Of a DNA stretch of 64,000 bases, positions 19,359 through 31,345 are shown piece by piece (position 1 is the first letter of the stretch; every line of letters begins with the position of its first letter). This stretch comes from Discostella pseudostelligera (Eukaryota > Bacillariophyta > Thalassiosirophyceae > Thalassiosirales > Thalassiosiraceae). The position numbers and the translations under genes were made by a program. The notes beneath the pieces were generated by a model, which was not told where the DNA came from, did not search any database, and saw nothing but the letters and a program-made list of their open reading frames with translations. The stretch spans positions 1 to 64,000 of the forward strand of contig JALLBK010000276.1 in NCBI GenBank assembly GCA_036940085.1, read 5' to 3'.

Positions 19359-20939
19359 ATGATGTCGCGCCAACGAAGAAAATGTATTGCGGCATTTGTC
19401 GCCACATCAATTATATTGTGCTCGTTATCGTCTTCGTCATCGCAGCAGAGGGTGGCGACGACGACAGCCGTTACAACGGAGTGGGATGAAGAAGTTCACA
19501 CCACTTCAAATGACAATATCAACAATGCAAATTTACACAACAGAACTCGGGAAGATTATTCACCTCCACCCCAATCATTGCAATCAGTCTTTCGTCGAAG
19601 AAGACTCAACGACATCCCAACCAACAACAATAATGATGAGCAGAAAAATGGTAAACCATCCGATCATCCCGATTACTACGCCTACCTCATCGTGCACTAC
19701 CACAAGACGGGCCATCATCTCTCCCACCAACTACGTGATCTATTATTGCAAGCCTCAAACATATCCTCCTCTTCATTTTCATCGTCAACCCCATTCGTCC
19801 ACCCAATTCATCTCTCCTCAAATGAACAAGAACATTCCTTCAAGGCACGATATCACGAAATGGAAACTGGCTGTCCCACCCAAATGTATTTATCACCGGG
19901 CGTTGTGTCAGTGCAGGCGGCACCTGATTTTTTCTGCAATCCGGAAATATTGGCGGAATATTTGCTACGGAATGTCAAGAATCCGTACAGTAGTAGTGGT
20001 AGTACCAATCCTTCTGACTTTGGTTCTACTGATAATATCAACAATCCTGCCGACTTTGCCAACATGCAATCACAGCAACAACAGCAACAATACATCCCCC
20101 CTCCACCTCATGAAAAACGAGGCATCAAAATAATCCATCTAGTACGCAATCCCTACACCCTGGCCATTAGCAATTGGATCTATCACACTCAATATCCCAC
20201 GCCGGAATCATGGGTCAAATCAATTGATCCATGCACACCGGAATTTTGGCGAGAGCATGAAACTTTGGCATCTATGGTGTCATCCACATTACTATCGGGT
20301 ATGCATCCCATTATGGAGTATTCGGACTTTGATGCCCTGCATTCCCTGTGCACATCATTGTTTCGATCATCGTCCGCAACACTTGATTGGAGTTACTATA
20401 CCCATTTACGACATTTGGATCCACCCACTGATTCATTATCATTATCGACATCACATATGATGATTCAGGGTATTAGTGGCGGAGATATATTGCGCATGGC
20501 CAATAATATACTCAAATTGAAACAGGTACAGCAGCTCGAGGAGAGGGTACGATTGTCACGTCATGATGTTGGATCCTTGGCACAAGCAGCGAATGAACCA
20601 AGAATGATACAGGTATTAACCTTGTCCATGGATGAGTTCATGGTAGAACCGGGAGCGAATGCGCTTCGATTTTTAGATTTTGCTTTTCAAGGTACTACGA
20701 CTGTACCACGAGGAGTGAAGGAAGAATTGGCAATGCAGTATGAACAATCGTACCATGCGAAATTAAATGATGGGGATGTTCATATTACGGCGAATAAGGT
20801 GGTGACGAATGGACAAGAAATGGATTTGGTAGTGCGAAAGGAGGAATGGATGGGATATTTACGTGGACATGAATTATTCGGTAGGATATTAGGCAATATT
20901 GAATTGTTGGTGAATGATGCCCTGGTGGATGGAGGATGA
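19359..20939 (+). CDS. Sulfotransferase-like type II membrane protein
   Basis: 526 aa, single exon. A short N-terminal hydrophobic anchor (CIAAFVATSIILCSLSSS) is followed by a Ser/Thr-rich stem. The PAPS-binding signatures are visible: the 5' phosphosulfate loop LIVHYHKTGHHLS near residue 110, and the 3' phosphate motif IIHLVRNPYTLAISNW near residue 257. The predicted role is transfer of sulfate from PAPS to a carbohydrate or other acceptor in the Golgi lumen; the acceptor is unknown. The start at 19359 opens with MMSRQRRK, giving a positive cytosolic tail. A second, differently diverged sulfotransferase lies at 33951-35503. Confidence 0.75.
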   Translation: MMSRQRRKCIAAFVATSIILCSLSSSSSQQRVATTTAVTTEWDEEVHTTSNDNINNANLHNRTREDYSPPPQSLQSVFRRRRLNDIPTNNNNDEQKNGKPSDHPDYYAYLIVHYHKTGHHLSHQLRDLLLQASNISSSSFSSSTPFVHPIHLSSNEQEHSFKARYHEMETGCPTQMYLSPGVVSVQAAPDFFCNPEILAEYLLRNVKNPYSSSGSTNPSDFGSTDNINNPADFANMQSQQQQQQYIPPPPHEKRGIKIIHLVRNPYTLAISNWIYHTQYPTPESWVKSIDPCTPEFWREHETLASMVSSTLLSGMHPIMEYSDFDALHSLCTSLFRSSSATLDWSYYTHLRHLDPPTDSLSLSTSHMMIQGISGGDILRMANNILKLKQVQQLEERVRLSRHDVGSLAQAANEPRMIQVLTLSMDEFMVEPGANALRFLDFAFQGTTTVPRGVKEELAMQYEQSYHAKLNDGDVHITANKVVTNGQEMDLVVRKEEWMGYLRGHELFGRILGNIELLVNDALVDGG

Positions 20940-21293
20940 GTGGGCGGCTGCCGGGCCAGGGACCAGTCATTCGATTGAATTGTCTGAGGAGTCCAAGAAG
21001 TTGTCGATCTAACGGATCAATTAGGAATGAGGTGAAGAAGAGTAGTGTTCTAATATCCCCCCTTACTTTAACTGGTGAGCATAATAATTATTCTCTAGCC
21101 CATCGCCTCTCAACGCGCGAGATGAATCGAATATCTCAAGTTGTGGACTTGGAATCACTCTTCGGAGGGGGGTTACAAATAATAATGGAGAACGATTGCA
21201 AATGCTCTCAGTCTCTGAGTTCATCACAAGCACCATTAACGTAAAATACAACACAAGACAAAATATTATGAATGGAAGGTGTGGAACGCCCGC
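20940..21293. other. Convergent intergenic region, no gene seen
   Basis: About 350 bases between the 3' ends of the sulfotransferase-like and G-protein beta genes. Short frames cross it, but none has recognisable content. Confidence 0.45.
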
Positions 21294-22807
21294 TTACGCC
21301 CAGATCTTTGGACGTAATAGTACAAAACCAGAAGGCACGTTTATGCCCAGATCTTTTGCAATTGAACAATGAATTATGTGAGGGTCCGAGGACGACGACA
21401 ATGCAAAATTCCAGTTGCAGCACCATGGCCTTACCTTCAGGTTGGTGTCCCAAGAACCTGTGCAGAGGGCATCTCCCTTCCCATTCACACCCAAGCAAGA
21501 TACTCGATTCTCATGTGGCGTCGGGAGTGCGTATGCAGCCTGCGTTGCGTCTGCCAACGTATCCCAAACATACGTGTTGAAATCATCGTACCCCCCGAAC
21601 ATCAGCCGTCCCGACTTGCTGAAGGCCACGGATGTAATGCCAGCCGAGATTCCATCGCTCTTAAATTTATTTACCTCACCGTAACATCTCATGTCGAACA
21701 ATCGGCATGAGGAGTCATCGGAGCCGGTACCAAAGGCATTCCCATCAGGGAAGAAGGCCACCGAGTTGATATCCTGCTCATGTCCCTTGTGAGTTTGGAC
21801 ACACTTTCCAACCCGAAGATCCCAAATCCTTGCCGTGGTGTCCACACTTCCCGAAACGAAGATGTTGCAATTCTCGGGACTAATCGAAACGGACATGACG
21901 TCGCCAGTGTGGTCGGTGAATGTTTTGAGAACATCCCCGCTTGTAACATCCCAGTAGATGCAACTGGAATCACCCGACGATGTTACGATATGTCCCTCGT
22001 CAACGAAGCGGCAGCAACTAAGATATCCATCATGCGCAACCAACTCCTTCACTGCCCTCGTATTCGTCGACTGTTGCTGAATATTGTAAATCGAACACAC
22101 GTTATCCAAGCCACCACACGCAATCAAATTTCCCTTGGACTGTTCAAAGGCGCAGGTCATGACCCAAGACGAACGGAGTGGAATGGCCTGAACTTTATTG
22201 GTAGTGTAGGCATTCCAAATAATTAATTTGCCATCCTGCGATGCCGACACGAGTGTTTGGGAGTCTCCTGCCCAATGCATGGCATAGACTTTGCCAAAAT
22301 GACCCTTGAGTGTTCGACGCATCTTGATGGGCTTACGAATTTCTCGAAGAGGGCCCAGGGCGGAAGAGACTTTGCCCATGGAGCTACTCTTCTTCTGTGC
22401 ACGAATAGATTTTATTTGATCTTTGAGGCTGGCCACCTGGGAATTGAGAGGGAGGGGGGGTGTAGATAGAGCAGAGGGCGGGATTATTGCGGTTAGACTC
22501 GGTGAAATATTAAAATAAAATTGAAGAAATCTTCGTTGACCGATGCCCACTCGACGACAAACAAAACACCCCCCCCACTCAAACTGAATAAATGGCACAA
22601 GATAAATTGGTTCGAACTTCGTTTGATCAACTTAATGCGGCAAGGACGGCGACATTAGACAAGAGAACACCCAAGTTTCAAATGTAATTCGACCGCGATG
22701 AAAACCGAGAACCGACGCAAAAATACGGCTCAGCACGCAATAGCGCCACTCTTAGAGCACCACAAATTACTTGCCTCGGCCTCCGCCGCGGCAATCCTCT
22801 TGTCCAT
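21294..22807 (-). CDS. Heterotrimeric G-protein beta subunit (seven WD40 repeats)
   Basis: About 348 aa, close to the 340 typical of G-beta. The WD repeats read as canonical G-beta: [58 protein letters not shown] and [11 protein letters not shown] at the end. I reconstruct exon 1 at 22807-22775 ([11 protein letters not shown]), an intron with a GC-AG donor (GAG|GCAAGT), and the main exon 22436-21435 starting [10 protein letters not shown]; together they give the N-terminal coiled coil that binds gamma. The last three residues come from a micro-exon, ATCTGGGCNTAA, present twice: 21352-21341 and 21305-21294. Both are preceded by AG and give the same IWA terminus. Role: signalling at membranes with G-alpha and G-gamma. 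Confidence 0.88.
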
Positions 22808-23258
22808 GGCTTCAATTAGGTTAAATTGCTGTAATTCAACGCGATGTTGGTGTTGGTTGATTCTGTTTGGAGTTTGGACATGAAAGGTTCATCAAAATCG
22901 AAGTGTCCTTGAAATTTTCTTGCTTTGCTGTGGACGAGAAAGATTGCGAGGTTGCCCGCGCGCAGTTTTTGGCGGGAAATTATTGGAGCCGCGCGAACTT
23001 CCCGCCAAAAACAAAAGATCGCGAGCTTTCCCGCCAAATCTTTCCTTGTTGAGAGCCAAGAGGAGGTCATGCATGGCCCCAATAGGCCCCAATCAAGCTC
23101 GGATTCAATTAATGATTGCATTGTATCATCGTTTATCAAACATTTATGCATGAATCTAGAGTATGAGACGTGCCTACATCTGTAGTCCGAGTGGTCAATA
23201 TTTACTTGGAATACTGGATAGACAATGAATGCACCCCATCCAACTCCACATCGGATAG
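22808..23258. promoter_or_regulatory. Upstream region of G-beta with three E2F-like sites
   Basis: The region contains GTTTTTGGCGGGAA at 22965-22978 and its exact inverse TTCCCGCCAAAAAC at 22999-23012, a 14-bp perfect inverted pair around 20 bases, then TTTCCCGCCAAATC at 23027-23040. They lie about 160-235 bp upstream of the G-beta start and just beyond the 3' end of the SbcDC gene. No gene is seen in this stretch. Confidence 0.6.
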
Positions 23259-26200
23259 TCATACTTTATCAGCTTGGTTCGCATCTATTAACACAAAGCT
23301 TTCACCTCCACGCTTGATTACTTCATCAATTTGATCAAAACATTCCTCAATTTCTTCAGCGGCGATTTCCTGTAGTATGACAAGAATAGTCGACAGACCA
23401 AATCCACCCCTACCGGTCTTTCCCAGCTGAGAATCAGGGCTCAGTATTTTACGCAATAGCCTACCAACGCTTTTACGACCTGCCGAATCAAGATGAGTGA
23501 GTGGCTCGTCCAAGACCAGTAAAGAGCTTCGTAATCGACCTCGCTTTGATGCCAAATCAATGAATCCCAATCCAAGAGAAAGCGAGCATCGTCTCCATTG
23601 TCCACCGGACAACGACGACAAGGGTCGTACGCGCCAGGTCCCATCCAGATTTCGAACGGCCGCTTGTTTGAGTATGCTATCATTCGATCCAACTTCCATT
23701 CGCAATTGCAATGACCCATCACTCAGTTCATTCAAGTATGATTGTGAACAATATTGAAGAGCGTGAACAATGTTGCGCAAGACGAACGCCTGTACTCCTT
23801 TCGGTCCAAGTTTGTCCGCGAGTAATGCGAAGTGTGACGCTGTGTTTGTCAAGTCATCTTTCTCTCGTGTGAGTTCCGACAAATTGGAGTCTATCCTTTC
23901 TAGATCAGAGCAACAGTCCTCATACACAACAACTGATGCATTCAGAGCTTCTTTCAGTTTGTCAACGTTTGCCTGCATACGAGATTGGAGGAGATTCTGT
24001 TCAGTGATTTCTTTCGCCCTTCTAGCAAGGCTGGTAAACTGAGCCGACAAGTTTGATTGTATCAATCGAGTTGCTTTCATCTTTTCACGTATTTCATCAG
24101 TTTCTAGAACTCGCATTTCTTCTATCATGCGAAGCTGTTCCATGCACGCCTGTACTTCCACTGCACGAATACTTGCTGCTTCCCTTGCTTCTGAAAGTGC
24201 TAGTTCGGCGACAGAGACTGAATGTTTTGCTTTCGTCTCAAGGGAGATTGCAGTTGTTAACATCTCGTTGATACTTTCTCGGACGTGCTCCTGCGCTTTG
24301 GATGATAAGATTGGCTGCCCGCATGAGCGGCACGTCTCAGGAGTCGCAAACGAAGTAGAAGTATTCCCTTCCACACTCATGCTCACATCCCATTCCGACT
24401 TGAGATTGCTCAATCTTGTCCCGGCAGACTGTAACTCCATGACTGACATGTCATATTTGCGTTGACAAGCTTGGAGGTTTGCTCTTGCACTACCTTCACT
24501 GGCAGACTTGTCGTTTACCATGGCACGCAGTGCAATCATTTCATCGTTGTTTGAGTGCATGATTTTCGAAATCTCATCTTCTAAGCTGTTGATTTCATTT
24601 GTACATTCATGCAATTGAGTTTGCACCGATTCCATGTCATTTTCAATGCCCGCATCGTCTGAGTTAGATGACCAGCTTTGAGTCATCATGGAATGTCTTT
24701 CGTGCTCAAGAACTCCTTCTCGTCTCTGAACTTCTTCCTTTGCAGCCCGAGCTTTTTCCTCAGCTCGCATTTTATCCTTCGCCCTCATGGAGAGCATGCC
24801 TTCTAATTCAGAAGCTTTTCGCAATAGTTCACGTTGTCTGGATCGGGCAAGGGAAGCCGACTGCTGCCAAATCACTAGAGATACAAGATGTGACAATTCC
24901 TCTTTCAACTTGGCATCCGATGATTCCAGTAAGCCACCAATTGTGTGCTGACCATGGAAGATTGTTCTCATTAATATTTGAGACCCGATACAGAAATGGT
25001 GGTCAATCAATTGTTGTGTTCCGAGGATTGATTGTTGAGTCAGAACTGTTCCGTCCAAAACAAAAGTCAGTGAAGAACCTTGAGAGGATGTGCTCTTTAT
25101 CCTCGTCACACTGAACGGCTTGCTGTTAATGGATCCACGAAGTGAAACCTCTGCTACTTTGCAGAAGTCATTAACGACATCCGATACCTTTCCATCTTGT
25201 GTAGGCCTAGGATCGACCGTTCCTGCAAGTGCCCAAAGTGCAGCCATTGCCAAAGTTGACTTGCCGACGCCATTGCTAAGTGAGCGAACGAAGCGATGAA
25301 GAATTGAGATTATGATCACAACTGATGATGCATGAATTGAAAACATCTCTTACCTATCTGATCCCAAACCGTCTTTGTTCGTACCCCTGAGTAACACCAA
25401 CCCGCGGTTCGACAGCGGATAAACGACCTCTTGACGAAATGACCCAAATCCTCTCACCGACACTGCTTCTATCTCCAGCTGCGACACTAACGCATCGCTT
25501 AAAGGACACATAGCTATTGAGCTATCGCCATTAATGGTATCGAGGCCTGTCGTGTTTCGTATCAATTCTACCCCGGTTTCAAATAGCTTTTCCGATGCAG
25601 TCTCTCCCAATGATCCACTGGCAACTTCATCATCCAGATAAGCGGCAAGGGTGGCTTTGGGAGAAAGATTTTCTAACTCTATCACATTTTCGTCGTCTAT
25701 TGTTGACTTCTCCGCATTTACTTTGACGTCTTCTTGCGGTTGGCGATCTCTAATTTCAACTACGACCCCTGACTTTCGAAACTCTTCTAACCTGTCATCA
25801 AACAAAGACTTTTTTCCAGTATTCGTTGCATTTTCCCCGGCAAGTAGCCTCATCTTTTCCAACTCAAATTGATCTACTGTCACGGAAACTTTGTCACCCT
25901 TCCGAACGTGATCACCATCATAGTCTAAAAATCGATGTATTGACGATACACGATGATATCTTGGGCCAATATCAATTGGTATTTCTTCTATGCATTGCCA
26001 ATTCCGATTCGAATCTACAACAAGCAGAGTCTTGACCTGTCCTGACTCTGCAAAGGAGGTTTGATAGGGACTACCGACATATCGTATTGATTGAGTCCTA
26101 TGAGGCTTGTGGAAGTGTCCGGAATAAATTTGTTTGTCATTTGGAAAGATTGATGCTGGTAGGCCATGCTGAGATTGGATGAGATCATTCATGGAGGCTC

Positions 26201-27242
26201 CCTTGACATCGGCATGAACAAACAAGGCAGATGAAGATGACGCTTCAATCGACGATAGAATGCAGTTCATCATCATCTTGTCACGTATATGTGGTATGAA
26301 TAATGCATTGAGAAATTTTGTGGGGTTCGATAAAATGAGTGGGCCAGGATGTTGTTGTTTGGATGAATTGAAATTACTCCCCGCTTCATATTTTTGAGGG
26401 TATATGCGGTATGCATTACTCAACGGAGTCAAAGCATGCTCCAACCCCGCCCAATCCGTTTGGTCATGATTTCCCGGAATCATAATGCACGGCACAGTCC
26501 ATTTAGCCAAGGCATTCAGAACAGCATTTAAACAGTCCACTCGGACGAATCCACGATGGTGCCACCAATCTCCCAAAAATATAATCCCAGAATTGGTTCG
26601 ATTGGCAATTTCGTGCACAGTGTCAAGAACTTGGAGGCATGTGGTGAGTGTGGATGGCATGACGTGCAGATCCGAGAATATTATCCATTGGTTGTACTGA
26701 GAGTGACAACTTGCTATCTGATCCAACGTTTCCCTCGACATAGTTTGATTATTTTGATGAATGCTCTGAGGTGAGTGTTGCATTAATTGTAGTATCGAGT
26801 CAAGGTCGACTATATTTTCTTGCATCTCTGGCAATGGCTCGTCGTTGCCTTCTGAATTGCGTCCAGCAGAGTCAACGAAGTTGGACAGTGGTTGTTGTGA
26901 TGATCCACTCTCCGAACCAGTGGATTTGTTGTTTGGTTGCAACTGAGATCCTCTCCGTTTCAGCCTCTTAGAATCACGCATGCTCAGGACAGTGTACCAT
27001 CCACCTCGTTTTTGTTCTATTCTACCCGAGACAAATGTGGCTCCATCATCATCGACAACAATCACATCGTCGCCAACGTCGAATTGAGATGATGCCGATG
27101 CAGCATTGGTAGTGGGGCTGGTTCGTCGATAAATTGGGTGTAATATGTGATGATAAGCGCTTGAAACATATGAAGATCTTCGATGATGTATGAAAGTCTG
27201 CGAAAATTGAAACGAAGTAAGCATGCTGACCAGCAGCAGCAA
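23259..27242 (-). CDS. Fused SbcD-SbcC (Mre11-Rad50-like) nuclease, organelle-targeted
   Basis: One gene of about 1295 aa: exon 1 27242-25354, intron 25353-25276 (78 nt, GTAAGA...TTAG), exon 2 25275-23259. The order is: hydrophobic N-terminal targeting region (MLLLVSMLTSFQFSQTF), a small beta-rich VGDDVIVV...GGWYTV segment near 57-85, then the SbcD metallophosphoesterase with SDLH at 190-193, GDWWHHRG at 224-231, GNHD at 257-260, VHAD near 342 and GHFH at 375-378. The SbcC ATPase follows; its Walker A is completed by the splice (SNGVGKST). Coiled coil, a CRSC zinc hook near 24320, coiled coil, signature SLSGGQWRR and Walker B LLVLDEPLTHLD follow. Bacterial SbcCD removes hairpins and opens blocked ends. 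Plastid location is inferred from the leader. Confidence 0.85.
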
Positions 27243-27809
27243 TAAATAGTATTGACTGCATTTGCAGCTGACGACCGTGCGAATGATTGTGAAGAGACCA
27301 CATCCAAAAAATTGTCGGCTATGGACGAAGATGAATTGAGCGCATTATTTCCGTCTACGAAAGTGTTGACGCACCATCACCACTATTGACTTAGTGAGAA
27401 GATGATTCAATCAAGCATGGTTGTGGGCTGGCGACTGAATGGGGCTGGCTTCAACACACTACCATCGACATCGGCATCATCGTCAGTCGTCAAAGCATTA
27501 ATCTAACGCTATCGTTTGTCTTTTGTCTTTTTTTGCTGTCCGGAGAAAGATGAAAGATCCAATTGAGAATGTAGTGGGGTGGTGGACAGACGGAATCATT
27601 CTCTCTTTCTGAAGAGGTGACATAGTAATAATATCCACGAAGGAATTTGTACAAAATCTCTTTATGTCGGTGTCGTGACCTCAACAAAGATGACATGACG
27701 GTATCGCTTCCGCTTCCGCCTCCCGACGGCCAAATCGCAAATCGTAGCCTGCCATAGCTCATGGCCCTATCCATATCACATCCCATTCCATAACAGTGAA
27801 GCACCCATC
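27243..27809. promoter_or_regulatory. Divergent promoter region, SbcDC fusion (-) and proton ATPase (+)
   Basis: About 570 bases. Short frames just upstream of the SbcDC start (up to 27307) might include an additional 5' exon, but none extends the targeting peptide convincingly. No E2F-like site or repeat was recognised. Confidence 0.4.
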
Positions 27810-30800
27810 ATGGCAAAGGTCGCAGCTGCCCTATCCGAGCCTCTACTCTCGAAGGACGGTGATGCCGATGATGGATCGAGCAACATTCCCCCCTTGAACT
27901 CCGAGGATCCTTTATTCGGCTTGAAGAACAATCAGGTGACAGCCTCGCGAGAGTTGTTCGGGAAGAATGAGATTGTCACACCCGAGACACCACTTTGGAA
28001 ATTGTTCCTTCATCAATTCACTGGGTTCCTGGTGAGTGAGGACCACGAGTTATTTGTGCCGCTTTAAGACCGGTGCTTTGATGTACCACGCTGAAGCCGA
28101 AACCGACACTTGAGGTGTTCGACATTAGCATCGGATATGCATCCTTCACTGACATTGCTTTATATCTTTGTATCATCCAACTGTTATTTCGTCCACACAG
28201 CCACTCCTAATTGAACTTGCCGCCCTCATCAGTCTAAGTGTTCGAGATTACACCGACTTTGGCATTATACTCGCTATGCTCTTTGTGAACGCATGCATTG
28301 GATTTCATGAAGAGCACAAGGCGAAAAAATCTCTCGATGAACTTAGTGGACAATTGGAAAGTGAGATTGCCACCCGTAGGGAGGGTGATACATTGCAATT
28401 GAATGTGAAGGAACTAGTGCCTGGCGATGTTGTGCTGTTGGTGGGGGGTACTATTGTGCCTGCCGACACACAATGGATGAAGGGCGATGTCATTCAAGTG
28501 GATACTGCTCCGTTGACGGGGGAACCTATCCCACGCAAGTATCCAGGAGAGCATGGAGATATCATTTTAGCTGGTACCACTGTCGTGGCAGGAGAATGCT
28601 ATGGCCGAGTGCTCAAGACAGGTTCGAACACCGAGATTGGAAGAGCTCAGGCAGACGTATTGAAGGATAAAACTGTGAGAATTGTGTCCGTCTTTCAAAA
28701 GAAAATCATGACTGTGGTGCAAGTTCTTGTAACGGCGAGTTTAGTCCTTGTCATTGCCGTATTGTTGGTGGAAGGATTGGCATATGATGGATTTGCGACT
28801 TCAACTTCCGTGCAAGAGACAATCCTTGACGCGGTGAGCAACCAATACTTCGTTTCGATGTTTGTCTCGCTTGCTTATTTCTCAACAGATCTAACCAACT
28901 ACTGTTTACTACCAATCTGAACTATGCAGCTTTCAATTCTAATCGCATCGATCCCCATTGCCCTTCCGCTTGTGGTGCAAGTGAACTTGGCGCTTGGAGC
29001 AAGCTTTCTCGCCAAGAACTACCATGCAATCGTGACGAGTACTCCAGCTCTTCAAGACATTGCGTCGATGTCCATGTTGTGCAGTGATAAGACTGGAACT
29101 TTGACCACTGCAAACATGTCCATCATTAGTGGTAGTATATTTGCAACCGATGGTTTTTCGAACGATGATGTAATCAAGTATGCATACTTGTGCAGTAATC
29201 CAGATAAGAAAGATGATCCCATCGATCGAGCCATTGTCAATGCATTCGCTGCAACCTCTACTGGAAGCGATGATGGTTATACACAAATGGAAATCATTGG
29301 ATTTAATCCTAGTGTCAAGCGAGTTGTGGCATTTGTGAAAGGTCCATCAGGTGAAACAATCACCCTTGCGAAAGGTCTCCCAGCCAAGATCATAGATACA
29401 GCTGCGGGTGCTGCCGACGATCATGAACTACAATGGAAGGTTGACACAATCAACGACAAAGTATTTACGACAAATATTACCAAAGTAGATAAGGATCTCA
29501 GTTCCGCTGGGTACAAGACGATTGCCATTGCTGTCTGTTTTGGCAATGCTCGAGAACTTGGCGATGCTGCCATTTGGAAGTTTGCTGGTCTACTTCCAAT
29601 GCTTGATCCACCAAGGCACGATACTCCTGCCACGATTGAGTCTCTTCATCATGCTAATATTTCAGTCAAGATGATTACGGGTGACCATGTCAATGTCGGA
29701 AAAGAAACTGCTCGTCTCATCGGCCTTGGTACGAACATCCATCCTGGTGAAGAAATGCGTAATGCCCCGGCCGAGTCAAAGAACAACATGATTTACGATG
29801 CTGATGGATTTGCGGCAGTACTTCCCTCCGACAAACGTGAAATCGTCCTGACATTAAGGAATCATTATGGATTAGTAACTGGTATGACTGGCGATGGCGT
29901 GAACGACGCTCCGGCACTCTCCGCTGCCCAGGTTGGTATTGCAGTTCAAGGTGCCACTGATGCCGCAAAGAATGCCGCAGATCTCATTTTGACCAAGCCT
30001 GGCCTCTCTCCTATCTATGGAGCTGTCCTCGAGTCAAGGCGCATTTTCACGAGGATCAAGTCATATGTAGTCTACAGAGTAGCAGCATCTCTGATCTTGG
30101 TACTGACCTTGTCTATCATCATCTTCGTTACGGGTTGTGCCGTGGACTCGGTTTTGATTATCGTATTGGCATTGTTGAATGACATATCAATGATACCTGT
30201 GGCATACGATAACGCATCTGCAACAACACATCCGCAACTACCTCGGGCTCAAACCCTTGTCTACCAATCACTCTACTACGGGTTGTCTCATGCTGCTCTG
30301 AGTCTCATGGTGAGCCTATCCAGTACAGTTTCCAAATGCCTCGTTCTATGTCAATGTTTACTCAATACTATTTGTTTTTATGTCAGTTCATTTTCTGTAT
30401 GGATTATGATCAATATCTCAACAACCAAGTTGACCTCGCGACGTGTGATGGCGAAACAAGAGGATTTATCTGGATGCAGCTTCTATTTGTCTCTGAGTTG
30501 GCAATATTCTCAGTTCGGGCTCCAGGATTCTTCTTATTCTCAATGCCCTCAATTTACCTGATTATTTCAGTCATTGTGACTCTTGTCCTGGGAGGTTGCA
30601 TTGCATGCCTGTTGTCAAGTCTTGGTCTGCACACCGCAAATCTTGGGTATATTGCCTTATTCAATCTAGCAGCTTTTGTTGTGGTCGACGTATTGAAGAT
30701 AAAGGTTCGAGAGATAATTGGAGAAGCGCCCGGTGAAATTATCCCAAGTGATGAGCTCATCCAGCCACCCGTTCGAACAGAAGCACAGAAAAATGTTAAC

Positions 30801-31037
30801 AAAAGTCTTCGTTACGTTGTTCACAATGAAAATGTGCTGGATAAGGACGATCGTCATCATGTTGTTGAAGTTGAAAGCCGCAATTGGAGAAAATCATTGG
30901 GCAGTTGCTTTGACCTGGGCTCTGACTTCACACTGAACGGTGGCTTTGTGAACAAAATGTCGGGTTTCAGGACGCTCACAAACCCTCGTCATGCGCCACC
31001 AGATCCAAACATGCAAACAAAGCGGCGAGCAGCTTAG
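27810..31037 (+). CDS. P-type (P3A) plasma-membrane proton ATPase
   Basis: Four exons: 27810-28031, 28201-28833, 28930-30309 and 30387-31037; all three introns (169, 96 and 77 nt) are phase 0 and begin GTGAG. The product is about 961 aa, the usual length for P3A pumps. Visible are the actuator motif PLTGEP near residue 178, the phosphorylation motif CSDKTGTLT near 335, TGDHVNVGKETA, and the hinge GMTGDGVNDAPAL near 603, with hydrophobic helices at family positions (DYTDFGIILAMLFVNA, LSILIASIPIALPLVVQ). It would pump protons out of the cell using ATP and drive secondary transport. The C-terminal ~100 residues are hydrophilic and may act as a regulatory tail. Confidence 0.92.
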
Positions 31038-31345
31038 AATATTCCTGTATGTGTGCGTCGAGCAATAATTACATAGTTCTGCACAGGGACAGTAAACCGA
31101 ACTTATTTTGAGCTGGACTGTCTATCTCCCGAAGGTCAAAAGAAGCCGGAAGCTGACTCAGTTCTGGTGTTCATCTCAAACCTCGGTGCTTTTGTCGCTC
31201 ACTGAACTCAAACATGATACTCTCCGGCCTCAACCGTTGGTCATAGCACTTTTTTGCACTTGATCTCAGTCTCGTTGTTACATCATTATGCATATCATGT
31301 TCACTATTCACTTCCCTCGACTCTGAATAGGCCTCCAGAATCGGT
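31038..31345. other. Convergent intergenic region, no gene seen
   Basis: About 310 bases between the 3' ends of the proton ATPase and the unknown membrane protein. Nothing recognisable was seen. Confidence 0.4.
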
